Assembly (NCBI GenBank): GCA_004562765.1
Contig: SFRL01000015.1
Coordinates: forward strand, 5,862-69,861
Direction: 5' to 3'
Length of the DNA: 64,000 nucleotides
Source: a bacterium
Lineage (GTDB): Bacteria > Bacillota > Clostridia > Lachnospirales > Lachnospiraceae
A program made the position numbers and the translations under genes. Every line of letters starts with the position of its first letter. Positions within the stretch are counted from its first letter, which is position 1. The notes under the pieces were generated by a model. That model was not told the DNA's origin. It did no database searches and saw nothing but the letters and a program-made list of their open reading frames with translations. Positions 16,488-25,147 of the stretch are shown one piece after another.

Positions 16488-16538
16488 ATACACAAATCGA
16501 ACGATTTTGTTGATGAAATCGTTCGATTTGTGTATAAT
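16488..16538 (+). promoter_or_regulatory. 20-bp perfect inverted repeat inside the second TA promoter
   Basis: Arms 16488-16507 and 16516-16535 are exact inverted copies (ATACACAAATCGAACGATTT), with an eight-base loop. The right arm forms the spacer of a promoter: TTGATG at 16510-16515, 17 bases, TATAAT at 16533-16538. A protein bound to this site would block RNA polymerase, so it is a strong candidate operator for the antitoxin that starts 68 bases downstream. Confidence 0.75.
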
Positions 16539-16606
16539 ATAATTAAAAAGAGATATTTTCTTTATAGGGCTATAACAATTTATTCTTCAAGGGAGGGGAT
16601 GATGAT

Positions 16607-16822
16607 ATGTCTATTACTGCAACTGAATTAAAAACCAATCTCGGCAAATATCTTATGCTTGCAGAAACAGAGGATATTTATATCACTCGTAACGGAAAGG
16701 TTGTTGCAAAGTTATCTAATCCATATCAGGACAGAGTAGATGTTGCGAAGTCATTATTTGGTGTTCTTTCGGCTGATATGACTTTGGAAGAAGCACGAGA
16801 AGAAAGGTTGAATACGATATGA
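16607..16822 (+). CDS. Phd/YefM-family antitoxin
   Basis: 71 residues. The N-terminal Phd fold (SITATELKTNLGKYLMLAE, then DIYITRNGKVVAKL) binds DNA; the C-terminal part (SADMTLEEAREERL) is expected to neutralise the toxin. Strong upstream AGGGAGGGG. The stop overlaps the PIN gene start by four bases. Likely autorepressor acting on the 20-bp inverted repeat. Confidence 0.88.
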   Translation: MSITATELKTNLGKYLMLAETEDIYITRNGKVVAKLSNPYQDRVDVAKSLFGVLSADMTLEEAREERLNTI

Positions 16823-17250
16823 GAGTCCTAATTGATACTTGTGTTATTATAGATGCCTTACAGTCTCGTGTTCCGTTTGCGGAAGCAGCACAAAAAATTT
16901 TTATTTATTCTGCAAATAAGCAATTTGAGGGTTATATTACTGCAAAGTCAGTTACAGATATATACTATCTGACACATCGCTTAATACATAGCGATGCAGA
17001 AACACGCAAGATTTTGAGCAAGCTTTTTACTTTGTTTCATTTGTTAGATACTACTTCTTTAGACTGTCGAAAAGCAATATCTTCTGAAATTACCGATTAT
17101 GAGGATGTTATTATGATGGAAACTGCTATTCGTTCAGAAATGGATTGTATTGTAACCAGAAATGTGAAAGACTATACGAAGTCTTCTGTTAAGGTGTGTG
17201 AACCTTCTGCATTTTTAAAGTTATTAGAAGCAGAAAACGAAACTGAATAA
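16819..17250 (+). CDS. PIN-domain ribonuclease toxin
   Basis: 143-residue PIN nuclease with the conserved acidic residues: LIDTCVIIDAL near 5, AKSVTDIYYL near 45, DYEDVIMMETA near 94, and CIVTRNVKDY near 114. Paired with a Phd-type antitoxin by an ATGA-style overlap. It differs in sequence from the PIN toxin at 5808, so the two are not a duplication. Closed by a terminator. Confidence 0.88.
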   Translation: MRVLIDTCVIIDALQSRVPFAEAAQKIFIYSANKQFEGYITAKSVTDIYYLTHRLIHSDAETRKILSKLFTLFHLLDTTSLDCRKAISSEITDYEDVIMMETAIRSEMDCIVTRNVKDYTKSSVKVCEPSAFLKLLEAENETE

Positions 17251-17281
17251 AAACAAGATTGTTTGATATTATTTAAAAAAG

Positions 17282-17322
17282 AGAACGGTACTTCCCGATT
17301 CAGGAGAGTCCCGTTCTTTTTA
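17282..17322 (+). terminator. Terminator of the second TA operon
   Basis: Stem AGAACGGTACT against AGTCCCGTTCT (one mismatch) with inner TCC/GGA pairing, followed by T-rich DNA. Confidence 0.75.
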
Positions 17323-17467
17323 TATGGATTCCTAAGAGCGCACACCTTTGGGTTATAATTGAAAAACTATTCGAGACTTCTTAAGAAACTCTGCTTCCGT
17401 TAAGATAGATGTATCAAAACAGAAAGAATCAGGAACCAGCACGGTGGAGGAGGGTTATTTGCAGAGG

Positions 17468-18391
17468 ATGAAAACATTATGGGTTGGCTTTTCAATAGGG
17501 ATTAGTCTGATGATTTCCGCATGTGGAAGCGATCATCATGTGCCTGGCAGGGGCAATAATAATATTTTAGGAGTTTCAGAGGAGGATGCGATGGGCGATA
17601 AAAAAGATGATGACAATGTATATACGTTATCGTCAACCGTGGCGGATGTGATACATGATCCTTATTTTGAAGACTTTGGGAGACTTTTATTTCCGGTAGA
17701 TCTTACGGTATCGGAAGACATGACGCTGGAGGAGATCAGCAGTAGCAGTGTTTATATCTGGTATAACTATATTGATCCGGACAAAACGGTGGAGATCATA
17801 CAGACCCTTCATGACCGGGCAGCATCCGGAGAGCAGATTTTCTATGATATATACACGGAGGAAGAGAAAGCAGAGGATCCGTCCAAAGAAGACACCGGAA
17901 TCTTCTTCTTTAGAGGAAATCCGGGAGAAAAATTTGCAGTAGTGAATGCAGGAGGTGGTTTCATGTATGTGGGAGCAATGCATGACAGCTTTCCACATGC
18001 GTCGGAAAACGTGACGGTATCGCGGACTGGAGAACCATGCAGTCCAGATTGCATGGGTTGGAGGCACTTGGTATCCCCACAGAGTTTCATGCCTATGAAG
18101 GACTTCCACATGGATTCGGTCTTGGCACGGGAACCGTGGCGGATGCTTCGGATCGTTGCATTGCTCATAGCAGATGCCGGTATTCTGGCATTTATAAAAA
18201 GGGAGATTGGCGATTATATGCTGCTTAGGAATCAATTTGTATTTTTTGATTTCGATGAACCTCTTTTGCTGTTATTGGTTGATCATATAGCGATCATGGG
18301 ATTGTTTGTATTTATCGGTCATTATCTTTCGGAAGGGTTGAAAAGAATGAGTTGCTCCAAATCTGATACCAGGAACAGAATACCATTGTGA
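17468..18391 (+). pseudogene. Alpha/beta-hydrolase lipoprotein gene with internal deletion
   Basis: Begins as a lipoprotein (signal ending ISAC near residue 20) with the N-terminal half of an esterase-like alpha/beta hydrolase, up to NAGGGFMYVGAMHDSFPHA. The nucleophile-elbow region expected next is missing. The C-terminal block LEALGIPTEFHAYEGLPHGFGLG, with the catalytic His, is found in another frame from about 18037. So roughly a third of the gene is deleted and the frame shifted near 18000-18040. The open frame beyond (to 18391) is not part of the hydrolase frame. Probably non-functional. Confidence 0.75.
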
Positions 18392-18441
18392 ATGGTGTGA
18401 AAATATATGAGTTTATATCATGAATTAGGAGGAAAGTGATC

Positions 18442-18859
18442 ATGAAAGTACTTTTAGTAAATGGCAGCCCTTACAAAGAGGGATGCACCTATACTGCACT
18501 TAGTGAAGTTGCAGATACATTGAACAAAGAAGGGGTAGAAACAGAAATTTTCTGGATTGGGAATAAGCCTATTGGCGGCTGCAGTGATTTCAGCTCGACG
18601 AGCCGGAACCACGGCAACTTTTGATCAACTCAATAAATACTTTACGATTCAGGAAATGCCGGTTGTATCCTCACGGTATTGGAATATGATACATGGAGCA
18701 AATGCCGAGCAGGCAAAACAGGATGCAGAAGGGCTGTATACCATGCGGGTGCTTGGACGAAATATGGCATATCTTCTAAAGTGTCAGGAAGCGGCGCGAA
18801 AGGCAGGTGTTGCACTGCCTGAAAGAGAAGATCCTGTTTTTACCAATTTTATTCGGTAA
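18442..18859 (+). pseudogene. NAD(P)H-dependent FMN reductase gene with internal deletion
   Basis: Starts as a flavodoxin-fold reductase (KVLLVNGSPYKEGCTYTAL, then GNKPIGGC) with a strong AGGAGG site. At about 18580 it jumps to the C-terminal third (AAVISARRAGTTATFDQLNKYF, SSRYWNMIHG) in another frame. The CxxC and FMN-loop region, some 70 residues, is gone. The junction lies in a GGCGGCTGCAG stretch, consistent with deletion at short homology. Non-functional as it stands. Confidence 0.8.
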
Positions 18860-18915
18860 GTCATACATTTGAAGGGGAATGGAAAATGAAACGAAATAAG
18901 ATGATAAGTTTTTTG

Positions 18916-18946
18916 TTGACTCTACAACTATTGTAGAGTGTATGAT
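18916..18946 (+). promoter_or_regulatory. MerR-type promoter with 19-bp spacer and dyad
   Basis: TTGACT (18916-18921) and TATGAT (18941-18946) are 19 bp apart instead of 17. The perfect dyad CTCTACAA-CTA-TTGTAGAG (18920-18938) fills the spacer. This is the hallmark of promoters activated by MerR-family proteins, which untwist the long spacer. It sits 45 bases before the MATE gene, whose operon ends with a MerR/GyrI regulator. Confidence 0.85.
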
Positions 18947-18990
18947 GTTCTGATAAAATATCAATCGAGAGGAATGTCATAGAAATCAAT

Positions 18991-20352
18991 ATGGAAAAGA
19001 ACCTTACTACAGGCAGCGTGTTCAAAACGCTTATATCTTTCTCGCTGCCTTTTTTGCTGTCTTATTTTTTACAGACACTTTATGGTATGGCCGATCTGTT
19101 TATCGTCGGTCAGTTTAACGGCGTGGAAAGTACCACCGCCGTATCGATCGGAAGCCAGGTCATGCATATGCTGACGGTAATGATCGTTGGACTCGCTATG
19201 GGTTCTACGGTTATGATTGGCAAAGCCATTGGTGCACAGCAGCAGGAAGACGCATCCACTGCCATTGGCAATACGGTCACGCTCTTTATGAGTCTGTCCG
19301 TGGTGATTAGCATAGTACTACTCCTGCTGGTCAAGCCCATTGTTGCAGTTATGTCCACCCCAGAGGAAGCAGTGAGCGGAACAATGATGTATCTGACCAT
19401 TTGCTTTATCGGAATTCCGTTTATTACAGCTTACAATATCATCAGCTCCATCTTTCGGGGCATGGGCGATTCCAAAAGCCCCATGTATTTTATTGCCATA
19501 GCCTGTGCGGCCAATATTGCACTGGATTATCTGTTTATTGGCGTTATGAAGCTGGGGCCTGTCGGTGCTGCTTTGGGTACGACCTTATCTCAGACGATCA
19601 GTGTCATTGTGTCATTGGGGATCATCCTGAAAAGGCAGACGGGGCTTGTCTTAAAAAAGGTACATCTCCGCCCTCGGAAGAATATCATGAGTTCTCTGTT
19701 AAAAGTCGGACTTCCTGTCGCTTTCCAGGATGGGTTTATTCAAATCTCTTTTATTGTGATCACTGTCATTGCTAATTCGCGTGGTCTGAATGATGCCGCG
19801 GCAGTTGGCATTGTGGAAAAACTCATCAGTTTCTTATTCCTGGTGCCGTCCTCCATGCTGTCTACGGTTTCCACTCTGGCCGCTCAAAATATCGGCGCAG
19901 GCAGACATGACCGGGCGAAGAAAACTTTGCGATATGCGATTATGCTTTCCGTTTCTTTCGGTGTGCTTTCCGTCCTTGTGATGCAGATGGCGGCGGAACC
20001 TTTTGTCGGTCTATTTTCACCTGACACAGAAGTGATCCGTTTAGGTGGTCAATATATGCGTGGTTACATCTGGGATTGTATTTTAGCAGGCATTCACTTC
20101 TGTTTCAGCGGCTATTTTTGTGCCTACGGATTGTCTGGATTCTCCTTCCTGCACAACTCAATTTCCATTGTCTGCGCCCGAATCCCGCTGGCCTATCTGG
20201 CATCAAAGTACTTCGTGGACACATTATTTCCTATGGGACTTGCGACTTCGGCTGGTTCCTGTGTGTCTGTAGTTATCTGTGTCTGCGTTTTTATCTGGAT
20301 GCAGAGAAAGGAACAAAAACATGGAGAAAAGCGGATTATTTCAAATCGGTGA
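18991..20352 (+). CDS. MATE-family multidrug efflux pump
   Basis: 453-residue, 12-helix antiporter that exports drugs or metabolites using a cation gradient. Two homologous halves are visible: FSLPFLLSYFLQTLYGMADLFIVGQF at the N-terminus, and from about 235 the second half GLPVAFQDGFIQISF with AAAVGIVEKL. GRHDRAKKTLRYA marks the loop after helix 8. Its 3' end overlaps the MerR-family gene by 32 bases, so pump and regulator form an operon, controlled by the 19-bp-spacer promoter upstream. Confidence 0.93.
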   Translation: MEKNLTTGSVFKTLISFSLPFLLSYFLQTLYGMADLFIVGQFNGVESTTAVSIGSQVMHMLTVMIVGLAMGSTVMIGKAIGAQQQEDASTAIGNTVTLFMSLSVVISIVLLLLVKPIVAVMSTPEEAVSGTMMYLTICFIGIPFITAYNIISSIFRGMGDSKSPMYFIAIACAANIALDYLFIGVMKLGPVGAALGTTLSQTISVIVSLGIILKRQTGLVLKKVHLRPRKNIMSSLLKVGLPVAFQDGFIQISFIVITVIANSRGLNDAAAVGIVEKLISFLFLVPSSMLSTVSTLAAQNIGAGRHDRAKKTLRYAIMLSVSFGVLSVLVMQMAAEPFVGLFSPDTEVIRLGGQYMRGYIWDCILAGIHFCFSGYFCAYGLSGFSFLHNSISIVCARIPLAYLASKYFVDTLFPMGLATSAGSCVSVVICVCVFIWMQRKEQKHGEKRIISNR

Positions 20353-21148
20353 TATCGCAAAGCTGTTCCATCTGAGTGTGGGTACTTTACGTCACTGTGA
20401 GAAGCAGGGTTTGCTGCAACCGGAATATATTGATCCGGAAACAGGGTATCGCTATTATAGTACCCGGCAGTTTGAGAGTTTGAACACCATCCGTTATCTT
20501 CGGGTACTGGATACACCGCTGGATCAAATTGCAGATTTTCTGAAAAACCGTGATATCGATCATATTCAGGAATTGCTCCGTCAACAAAAAGAGACGGTTG
20601 CCCAAAAACGCAAAGAACTGGAGAATATTGAAAGAAAAATTGATAACCGACTGCGACAAATTGAGGATGCAGTTTCTTCTGAATTAGATGTGATCCGTTT
20701 CGTCACCTATCCGGCAAGAAGAATCACATGGATTCGCAACCCACTTTCGATTGGATCGTACCTTGATCTGGAAGTGCCAATTCGTCAGTTGGAGGGCAAG
20801 CAGAAGAATGCTTTGGTCTTTCTGGGAAAAATCGGTGTCGGGATTTCACAGGAAAATCTGATAGCCCAAACGTATCAGAAATACGATTTAGTATTCATGT
20901 TGCTTGATCCGGAAGATGAATTTGAGGGCGATGTTGAGAAACTTCCCGCCGAAACCTGTGTTACCCTTCGGTTCTGCGGAAGTCATGCCGACGCGCCTGT
21001 CCAATATCAAAAGCTGGTAACTTTTATCAATGACCATAGCCTGCAAATTGCTGGCTTCTCTAAGGAAATCACAATGATAGATTATGGAATTACGAATGAT
21101 ACTGAAAAATTCGTGACGGAAATTCAAATTCCGATCCATCCAAAGTAA
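20321..21148 (+). CDS. MerR-family regulator with GyrI-like ligand domain (BmrR-like)
   Basis: 275 residues. The N-terminal winged helix-turn-helix (FQIGDIAKLFHLSVGTLRHCEKQGLL, then GYRYYSTRQFE) is followed by a coiled-coil dimerisation helix at about 75-120 (RQQKETVAQKRKELENIERKI) and a C-terminal effector-binding domain at about 125-275 like GyrI/BmrR. In that family, lipophilic cations bind the C-terminal domain and switch on the efflux gene; the same logic is inferred here. Start chosen at MEKSGLF after AGAAAGGAAC; it overlaps the pump gene. Confidence 0.9.
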   Translation: MEKSGLFQIGDIAKLFHLSVGTLRHCEKQGLLQPEYIDPETGYRYYSTRQFESLNTIRYLRVLDTPLDQIADFLKNRDIDHIQELLRQQKETVAQKRKELENIERKIDNRLRQIEDAVSSELDVIRFVTYPARRITWIRNPLSIGSYLDLEVPIRQLEGKQKNALVFLGKIGVGISQENLIAQTYQKYDLVFMLLDPEDEFEGDVEKLPAETCVTLRFCGSHADAPVQYQKLVTFINDHSLQIAGFSKEITMIDYGITNDTEKFVTEIQIPIHPK

Positions 21149-21186
21149 TAAGGGATTTCCTTTTCGCAAGAGAGGTGTATACAAAA

Positions 21187-22065
21187 ATGGATGTTAGAAT
21201 ATTGCGTTATTTTCTGACTGTGGCAAAAGAACAAAACTTTACAAAAGCCGCAGAACAATTAAATATTACACAGCCAACACTTTCAAGGCAGCTTGCTGCA
21301 TTGGAGGAAGAACTTGGCACAGCCCTCTTTATAAGAGGGAACCGTAGTATTACGCTGACAGAGTCGGGGATCTTATTAAAACGAAGAGCCTTGGAGATCA
21401 TTGATCTGGAAGAAAAAATGCTGGATGAATTAAAGGCGAAAGAAGAACTGATAGAAGGTACGATCACGATTGGCTGCGGTGAGTTTGCTGCTGTTGAATC
21501 ATTAGCAGAGATTTGTAAGGTATATAAGCAGGAATATCCAATGGTGCGGATTGCGTTACACACAGCAACGGCAGATGCAGTATATGAAATGATGAACCAG
21601 GGTCTGGTGGACATTGGTTTGTTTTTGGAACCTGTCAATACAGAAGGCTTGGATTATATCAGAATCTTGGAAAGTGACCATTGGGTTGTCGGTATGAAGC
21701 CGGATGATCCATTGGCAGACAAAGAGTATATTACAAAAGAGGATCTTTTGTATAAACCTCTCATCCTTCCCCAAAGGCTGAGTGTACAGAGTGAGCTTGC
21801 AAACTGGTTCGGTAAGGACTTCAATAAGCTTCATGTTTCTTTTACCAGTAATCTCGGAACCAATGCAGGGGTTATGGCAATTCATGGATTAGGGTATCCG
21901 GTGTCCATTGAAGGTGCTGCGAAGTATTGGAGAGCAGATCTGCTTGTTCAGAGAAGGTTGTATCCTGAAATAACAGCAAGTACGGTCATCGCGTGGAGAA
22001 GGAATATTCCCTATTCGTTGGCAATGAATAAATTTATAGAAGAAATCAATGCCTTCAAGGCATAG
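21187..22065 (+). CDS. LysR-family transcriptional regulator
   Basis: 292 residues. The N-terminal HTH (LRYFLTVAKEQNFTKAAEQLNITQPTLSRQL split over 5-40) is followed by a substrate-binding domain from about 90 (TITIGCGEFAAVESL). Related regulators sit beside flavodoxin and reductase genes in Clostridia. Here the next gene is a flavodoxin, but a terminator lies between them, so control would be in trans. Start set at MDVRI after GAGAGGTG. Effector unknown. Confidence 0.9.
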   Translation: MDVRILRYFLTVAKEQNFTKAAEQLNITQPTLSRQLAALEEELGTALFIRGNRSITLTESGILLKRRALEIIDLEEKMLDELKAKEELIEGTITIGCGEFAAVESLAEICKVYKQEYPMVRIALHTATADAVYEMMNQGLVDIGLFLEPVNTEGLDYIRILESDHWVVGMKPDDPLADKEYITKEDLLYKPLILPQRLSVQSELANWFGKDFNKLHVSFTSNLGTNAGVMAIHGLGYPVSIEGAAKYWRADLLVQRRLYPEITASTVIAWRRNIPYSLAMNKFIEEINAFKA

Positions 22066-22120
22066 AAGACGATTTGATATAGGTATTAGACATAATTAAA
22101 CAATGAGGAATATAATCAAT

Positions 22121-22157
22121 GTGTAAGGTGTGATGGATAAATACCTTACACATTTTT
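22121..22157 (+). terminator. Terminator after the LysR gene
   Basis: Perfect 9-bp stem GTGTAAGGT/ACCTTACAC, 13-base loop, then ATTTTTA. Confidence 0.75.
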
Positions 22158-22182
22158 ATTGTAATGATAAGGAGGATCATTC

Positions 22183-22659
22183 ATGGGAAAAAAGTTAGTA
22201 GCATATTTTAGTGCCGGTGGAACAACAAGGAAAGTAGCAGAGATGATTGTGGAAGCAGCAGAAGCCGATCTGTATGAAATCGTGCCGAAACAGTCATATT
22301 CAAAGGCAGATCTAAACTGGATGGATAAAACATCCAGAAGCAGTGTAGAGATGAGTGATAAAAAATACAGACCGGAAATAACGGATACGAATGCACAGAT
22401 TGACGGATACGATGAGGTGATCTTAGGCTTTCCGATCTGGTGGTATGTAGCACCTACGATCATCAATACATTTTTGGAAAGCTATGATTTTACGGGTAAA
22501 AAGATAGTATTGTTTGCTACTTCCGGTGGAAGTGGATTTGGAAATACTGTAAAAGAATTAATTCCATCTGCGCCCGGTGCGAATATCGCGGAAGGAAAGA
22601 TACTCAATCATGTATCGGAACAGGATGTGGAAAACTGGGTAAAGAGTTTGAATTTGTAG
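22183..22659 (+). CDS. Flavodoxin
   Basis: 158-residue FMN-binding electron carrier. The phosphate-binding loop SAGGTTRKVAEM is near 10. GFPIWWYVAPTIINTFLE near 85 and FATSGGSGFGNT near 110 contribute the isoalloxazine site, as in the short flavodoxins of the Flavodoxin_4 type. Strong AAGGAGG site. Lies between LysR and a cation/proton antiporter. Confidence 0.9.
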   Translation: MGKKLVAYFSAGGTTRKVAEMIVEAAEADLYEIVPKQSYSKADLNWMDKTSRSSVEMSDKKYRPEITDTNAQIDGYDEVILGFPIWWYVAPTIINTFLESYDFTGKKIVLFATSGGSGFGNTVKELIPSAPGANIAEGKILNHVSEQDVENWVKSLNL

Positions 22660-22733
22660 GAGGTGGAGATCATCTGGAAACATCGGAAGAAGAAATAAAA
22701 GCGTGGGCACAGCGTGTGAAGGAGTTGTTGTAA
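22660..22733 (+). pseudogene. Tail fragment of a second flavodoxin-like gene
   Basis: Directly after the flavodoxin stop the frame continues as GGGDHLETSEEEIKAWAQRVKELL and then TAA. This resembles the C-terminal helix of a flavodoxin (compare VSEQDVENWVKSL at the end of the intact gene). No start is present. Likely the remnant of a tandem paralogue lost by recombination. Confidence 0.45.
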
Positions 22734-22803
22734 TATACTTGCCTTTGGAACAGAAAAAATGTAATATGGTGTCAGCTTTTTCTGCGTACAAAGGAGGATG
22801 TTT

Positions 22804-23979
22804 ATGTTATTGAGTATCGCACTGATCCTGTTGGTCGGTATGACGTTAGGGTGGGTCTGCAAAAAATGCAAACTGCCAAGCCTGCTGGGAATGCTGGCTA
22901 CAGGTATTTTGCTTGGACCGTATGTACTGGATTTGATCGATGGATCGATCCTGTCCATATCATCAGAAATAAGAAAGATCGCTCTTATCATTATTTTGAC
23001 AAGGGCCGGATTGAGTCTTGATATTTCAGGGATCAAAAAGATAGGAAAACCGGCTGTCATGATGTGTTTTGTCCCGGCAAGCTTTGAACTGGTCGGTATG
23101 ATATTGCTTGCACCAAAACTGTTGGGATTATCCATGCTCGAAGCAGCCATTATGGGAGCTGTGCTGGCAGCTGTTTCACCTGCAGTTGTTGTTCCGCGAA
23201 TGGTGAAATTGATGGAGGAAGGATATGGAACGAAACAAGGTATTCCGCAGCTAATCCTGGCGGGAGCTTCCGTTGATGATGTGTATGTGATCGTTCTGTT
23301 TACCACTTTCATCAGTATGATACAGGGGAATGGAGTGTCAGTGATTCGGTTTGTAAACATTCCGGTATCCATCGTGCTGGGAATTTTGATCGGCTTGGCC
23401 AGCGGCTGGATGCTTGCAAAATATTTTGAGAAGGTTCATATCCGGGATACGATCAAGATCCTCATTATACTTTCGCTGTCGTTTATACTGGTGGCAATCG
23501 AGGATGCTTTGCATACACCGATCACATTCTCTGCACTGATCGCAATTATGTTTATCGGCGTTGCCTTGCAGAAATACAGAGGAGAGGCATCTGTCAGGTT
23601 ATCTGCAAAATATAACAAGCTGTGGGTGGCGGCGGAGGTGTTCCTTTTTGTTTTGGTCGGTGCCACCATAAACATCAATTATCTGGGGAATGTTGGGGCG
23701 AAAGCGCTTCTTGTGATCGCAGGCGCTCTGATTCTTCGGATGCTTGGCGTGTTTGTCTGCCTTCTGGGAACAAATTTAAACGCGAAGGAACGCGCATTCT
23801 CTATGATGGCATACACGCCGAAAGCAACCGTCCAGGCAGCAATCGGAGGAATCCCCTTAAGCCTTGGACTTGGATGCGGAGATATGGTGTTGACGGTAGC
23901 GGTACTTGCCATTGTATTGACAGCTCCGCTTGGTGCGTTTGCGATTGACTTGAGTTACAAAAAATTGCTTGAAAGATAA
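22804..23979 (+). CDS. Cation:proton antiporter (CPA/NhaP-Kef type)
   Basis: 391-residue membrane antiporter with about 12 helices. Signatures: LLGMLATGILLGPYVLDLI at the N-terminus, LTRAGLSLD near 75, AAVSPAVVVPRMVKLME near 120, GASVDDVYVIVLF near 155 (the ion-binding Asp pair), and TPKATVQAAIGGIPL near 340. Probably exchanges Na+ or K+ for H+. Start at 22804, six bases after AGGAGG. No regulatory domain is attached. Confidence 0.88.
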   Translation: MLLSIALILLVGMTLGWVCKKCKLPSLLGMLATGILLGPYVLDLIDGSILSISSEIRKIALIIILTRAGLSLDISGIKKIGKPAVMMCFVPASFELVGMILLAPKLLGLSMLEAAIMGAVLAAVSPAVVVPRMVKLMEEGYGTKQGIPQLILAGASVDDVYVIVLFTTFISMIQGNGVSVIRFVNIPVSIVLGILIGLASGWMLAKYFEKVHIRDTIKILIILSLSFILVAIEDALHTPITFSALIAIMFIGVALQKYRGEASVRLSAKYNKLWVAAEVFLFVLVGATININYLGNVGAKALLVIAGALILRMLGVFVCLLGTNLNAKERAFSMMAYTPKATVQAAIGGIPLSLGLGCGDMVLTVAVLAIVLTAPLGAFAIDLSYKKLLER

Positions 23980-24017
23980 ATTTCCAAAGAGGGGCTTGGA
24001 AAATGAAACCAAACATG

Positions 24018-24039
24018 TATAATTGTAATTAACTACAAT
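24018..24039 (+). promoter_or_regulatory. Candidate -10 and operator of the acetyltransferase gene
   Basis: TATAAT (24018-24023) is overlapped by the inverted repeat ATTGTA-ATTAAC-TACAAT (24022-24039), 20 bases before the ATG. No good -35 is visible. Confidence 0.35.
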
Positions 24040-24057
24040 GGGGGGAGGAAAAATAAA

Positions 24058-24657
24058 ATGACTGAATTGGAAAAAATGGCAAAGGGATATCTTTGGGGAG
24101 ACACAGATGAATATCTGGAGGAACAAAAAATTGCGAAGGAACTAATGTATGACTTCAATACATCCAGACCATCGGAAGTAGAAAAGCGAGAAGAAATTGC
24201 AAAGCAGTTGTTTGGATATGTGGGAGAAAATGTCTTTATTCAACAGCCAATTACGATTGCAAGAGGAAAAACCGTCAGCATCGGAAACGGAACCTATATC
24301 AATTCGAACTTAACATTGATCGATGATTACAAAATTACCATTGGAGAAAACTGTTTATTTGCGCCTAATGTATCTATTAGTACGACGGGACATCCGGTAG
24401 ATCCGGAGCTTCGTACGAAGGGAATGTATAGCTTTCCTGTAACGATTGGCAATAATGTCTGGATTGGTTTAGGGGCGATCATTCTGCCCGGTGTCACGAT
24501 CGGAGATAATAGTGTCATTGGCGCAGGCAGTGTTGTGACCAGAGATATTCCGGCAAATGTGATCGCCTATGGTGCTCCCTGCAAAGTCATTAGAGAATTC
24601 AATGAGAAAGATAAAGAGTATTACTTTCGAAATTATCGTTTCGATCAGCAGGAATAA
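24058..24657 (+). CDS. Hexapeptide-repeat O-acetyltransferase (maltose/galactoside type)
   Basis: 199-residue acetyl-CoA-dependent enzyme of the LacA/Maa/NodL group. The N-terminal helical cap carries MAKGYLWGDTDEYLEEQ. A left-handed beta helix runs from about 65 to 180, with catalytic His in STTGHPVDPELR, VWIGLGAIILPGVTIGDNSVIGAGSVVT (split motif) and AYGAPCKVIR near the end. Acetylates a sugar, most likely for detoxification or surface decoration; the acceptor is unknown. Very strong GGGGGGAGG site. Confidence 0.92.
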   Translation: MTELEKMAKGYLWGDTDEYLEEQKIAKELMYDFNTSRPSEVEKREEIAKQLFGYVGENVFIQQPITIARGKTVSIGNGTYINSNLTLIDDYKITIGENCLFAPNVSISTTGHPVDPELRTKGMYSFPVTIGNNVWIGLGAIILPGVTIGDNSVIGAGSVVTRDIPANVIAYGAPCKVIREFNEKDKEYYFRNYRFDQQE

Positions 24658-24713
24658 GATGGGTATCCGCTTGGCGCGTTCGCGGAATTATTTGTTGATA
24701 AAACTGCATACAA

Positions 24714-24752
24714 GATCCCGAAGGATTGCAATGATATCCTCCGGGATTTTTT
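24714..24752 (+). terminator. Possible terminator after the acetyltransferase
   Basis: ATCCCG (24715-24720) pairs with CGGGAT (24742-24747), with inner GGAT/ATCC pairing, followed by T6. Confidence 0.55.
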
Positions 24753-24889
24753 CGTAGAAAAATCACTATTTCAAAATATCTGAATTTTTTATATAGCAGC
24801 ATTATTTTATGATAAATTTGTATACTAATTTTGTTGCAAAGGACAAGAAAAGGCGATATCATGTAAATAAAAAAGAAAGGATGATGTAT

Positions 24890-25144
24890 ATGCCTAATAT
24901 TAAGCCGGTATCAGATTTGAGAAATTATACTTCTGTGGTTAGTGAAGTTGGATACGGTTCGAGAGTATATCTGACTAAGAACGGTCATGGTAATGTTGCA
25001 TTGATTGATATGCGTGAATTGGATGACATGGAAAAGGAACTCGCTCTTTACAAATTTAAGTATGAGATGGCTATTGCTGAGAAATCCATTCGGGAAGAGG
25101 GCACCATATCAGCAGATGAACTGGAAGCGGAGTTGGGGGTATAG
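24890..25144 (+). CDS. Phd/YefM-family antitoxin
   Basis: 84 residues. The N-terminal Phd fold reads IKPVSDLRNYTSVVSEV, then RVYLTKNGHGNVALIDM; the C-terminal acidic helix carries the toxin-binding part. Start chosen at the third in-frame ATG (24890), properly spaced from AAAGG. It is paired with a RelE-like gene beginning three bases after its stop. It resembles the antitoxin at 29932 (PVSDLRN, VYLTKNG.G) more than the one at 16607. Confidence 0.88.
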   Translation: MPNIKPVSDLRNYTSVVSEVGYGSRVYLTKNGHGNVALIDMRELDDMEKELALYKFKYEMAIAEKSIREEGTISADELEAELGV

Positions 25145-25147
25145 TGA

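Noticed and set aside
24658..24783. Open frame after the acetyltransferase reading PLGAFAELFVDKTAYKIP
   Set aside because: Faintly like an alcohol-dehydrogenase segment, but too short, without start codon, and it overlaps a terminator-like hairpin. Not enough to call a relic.
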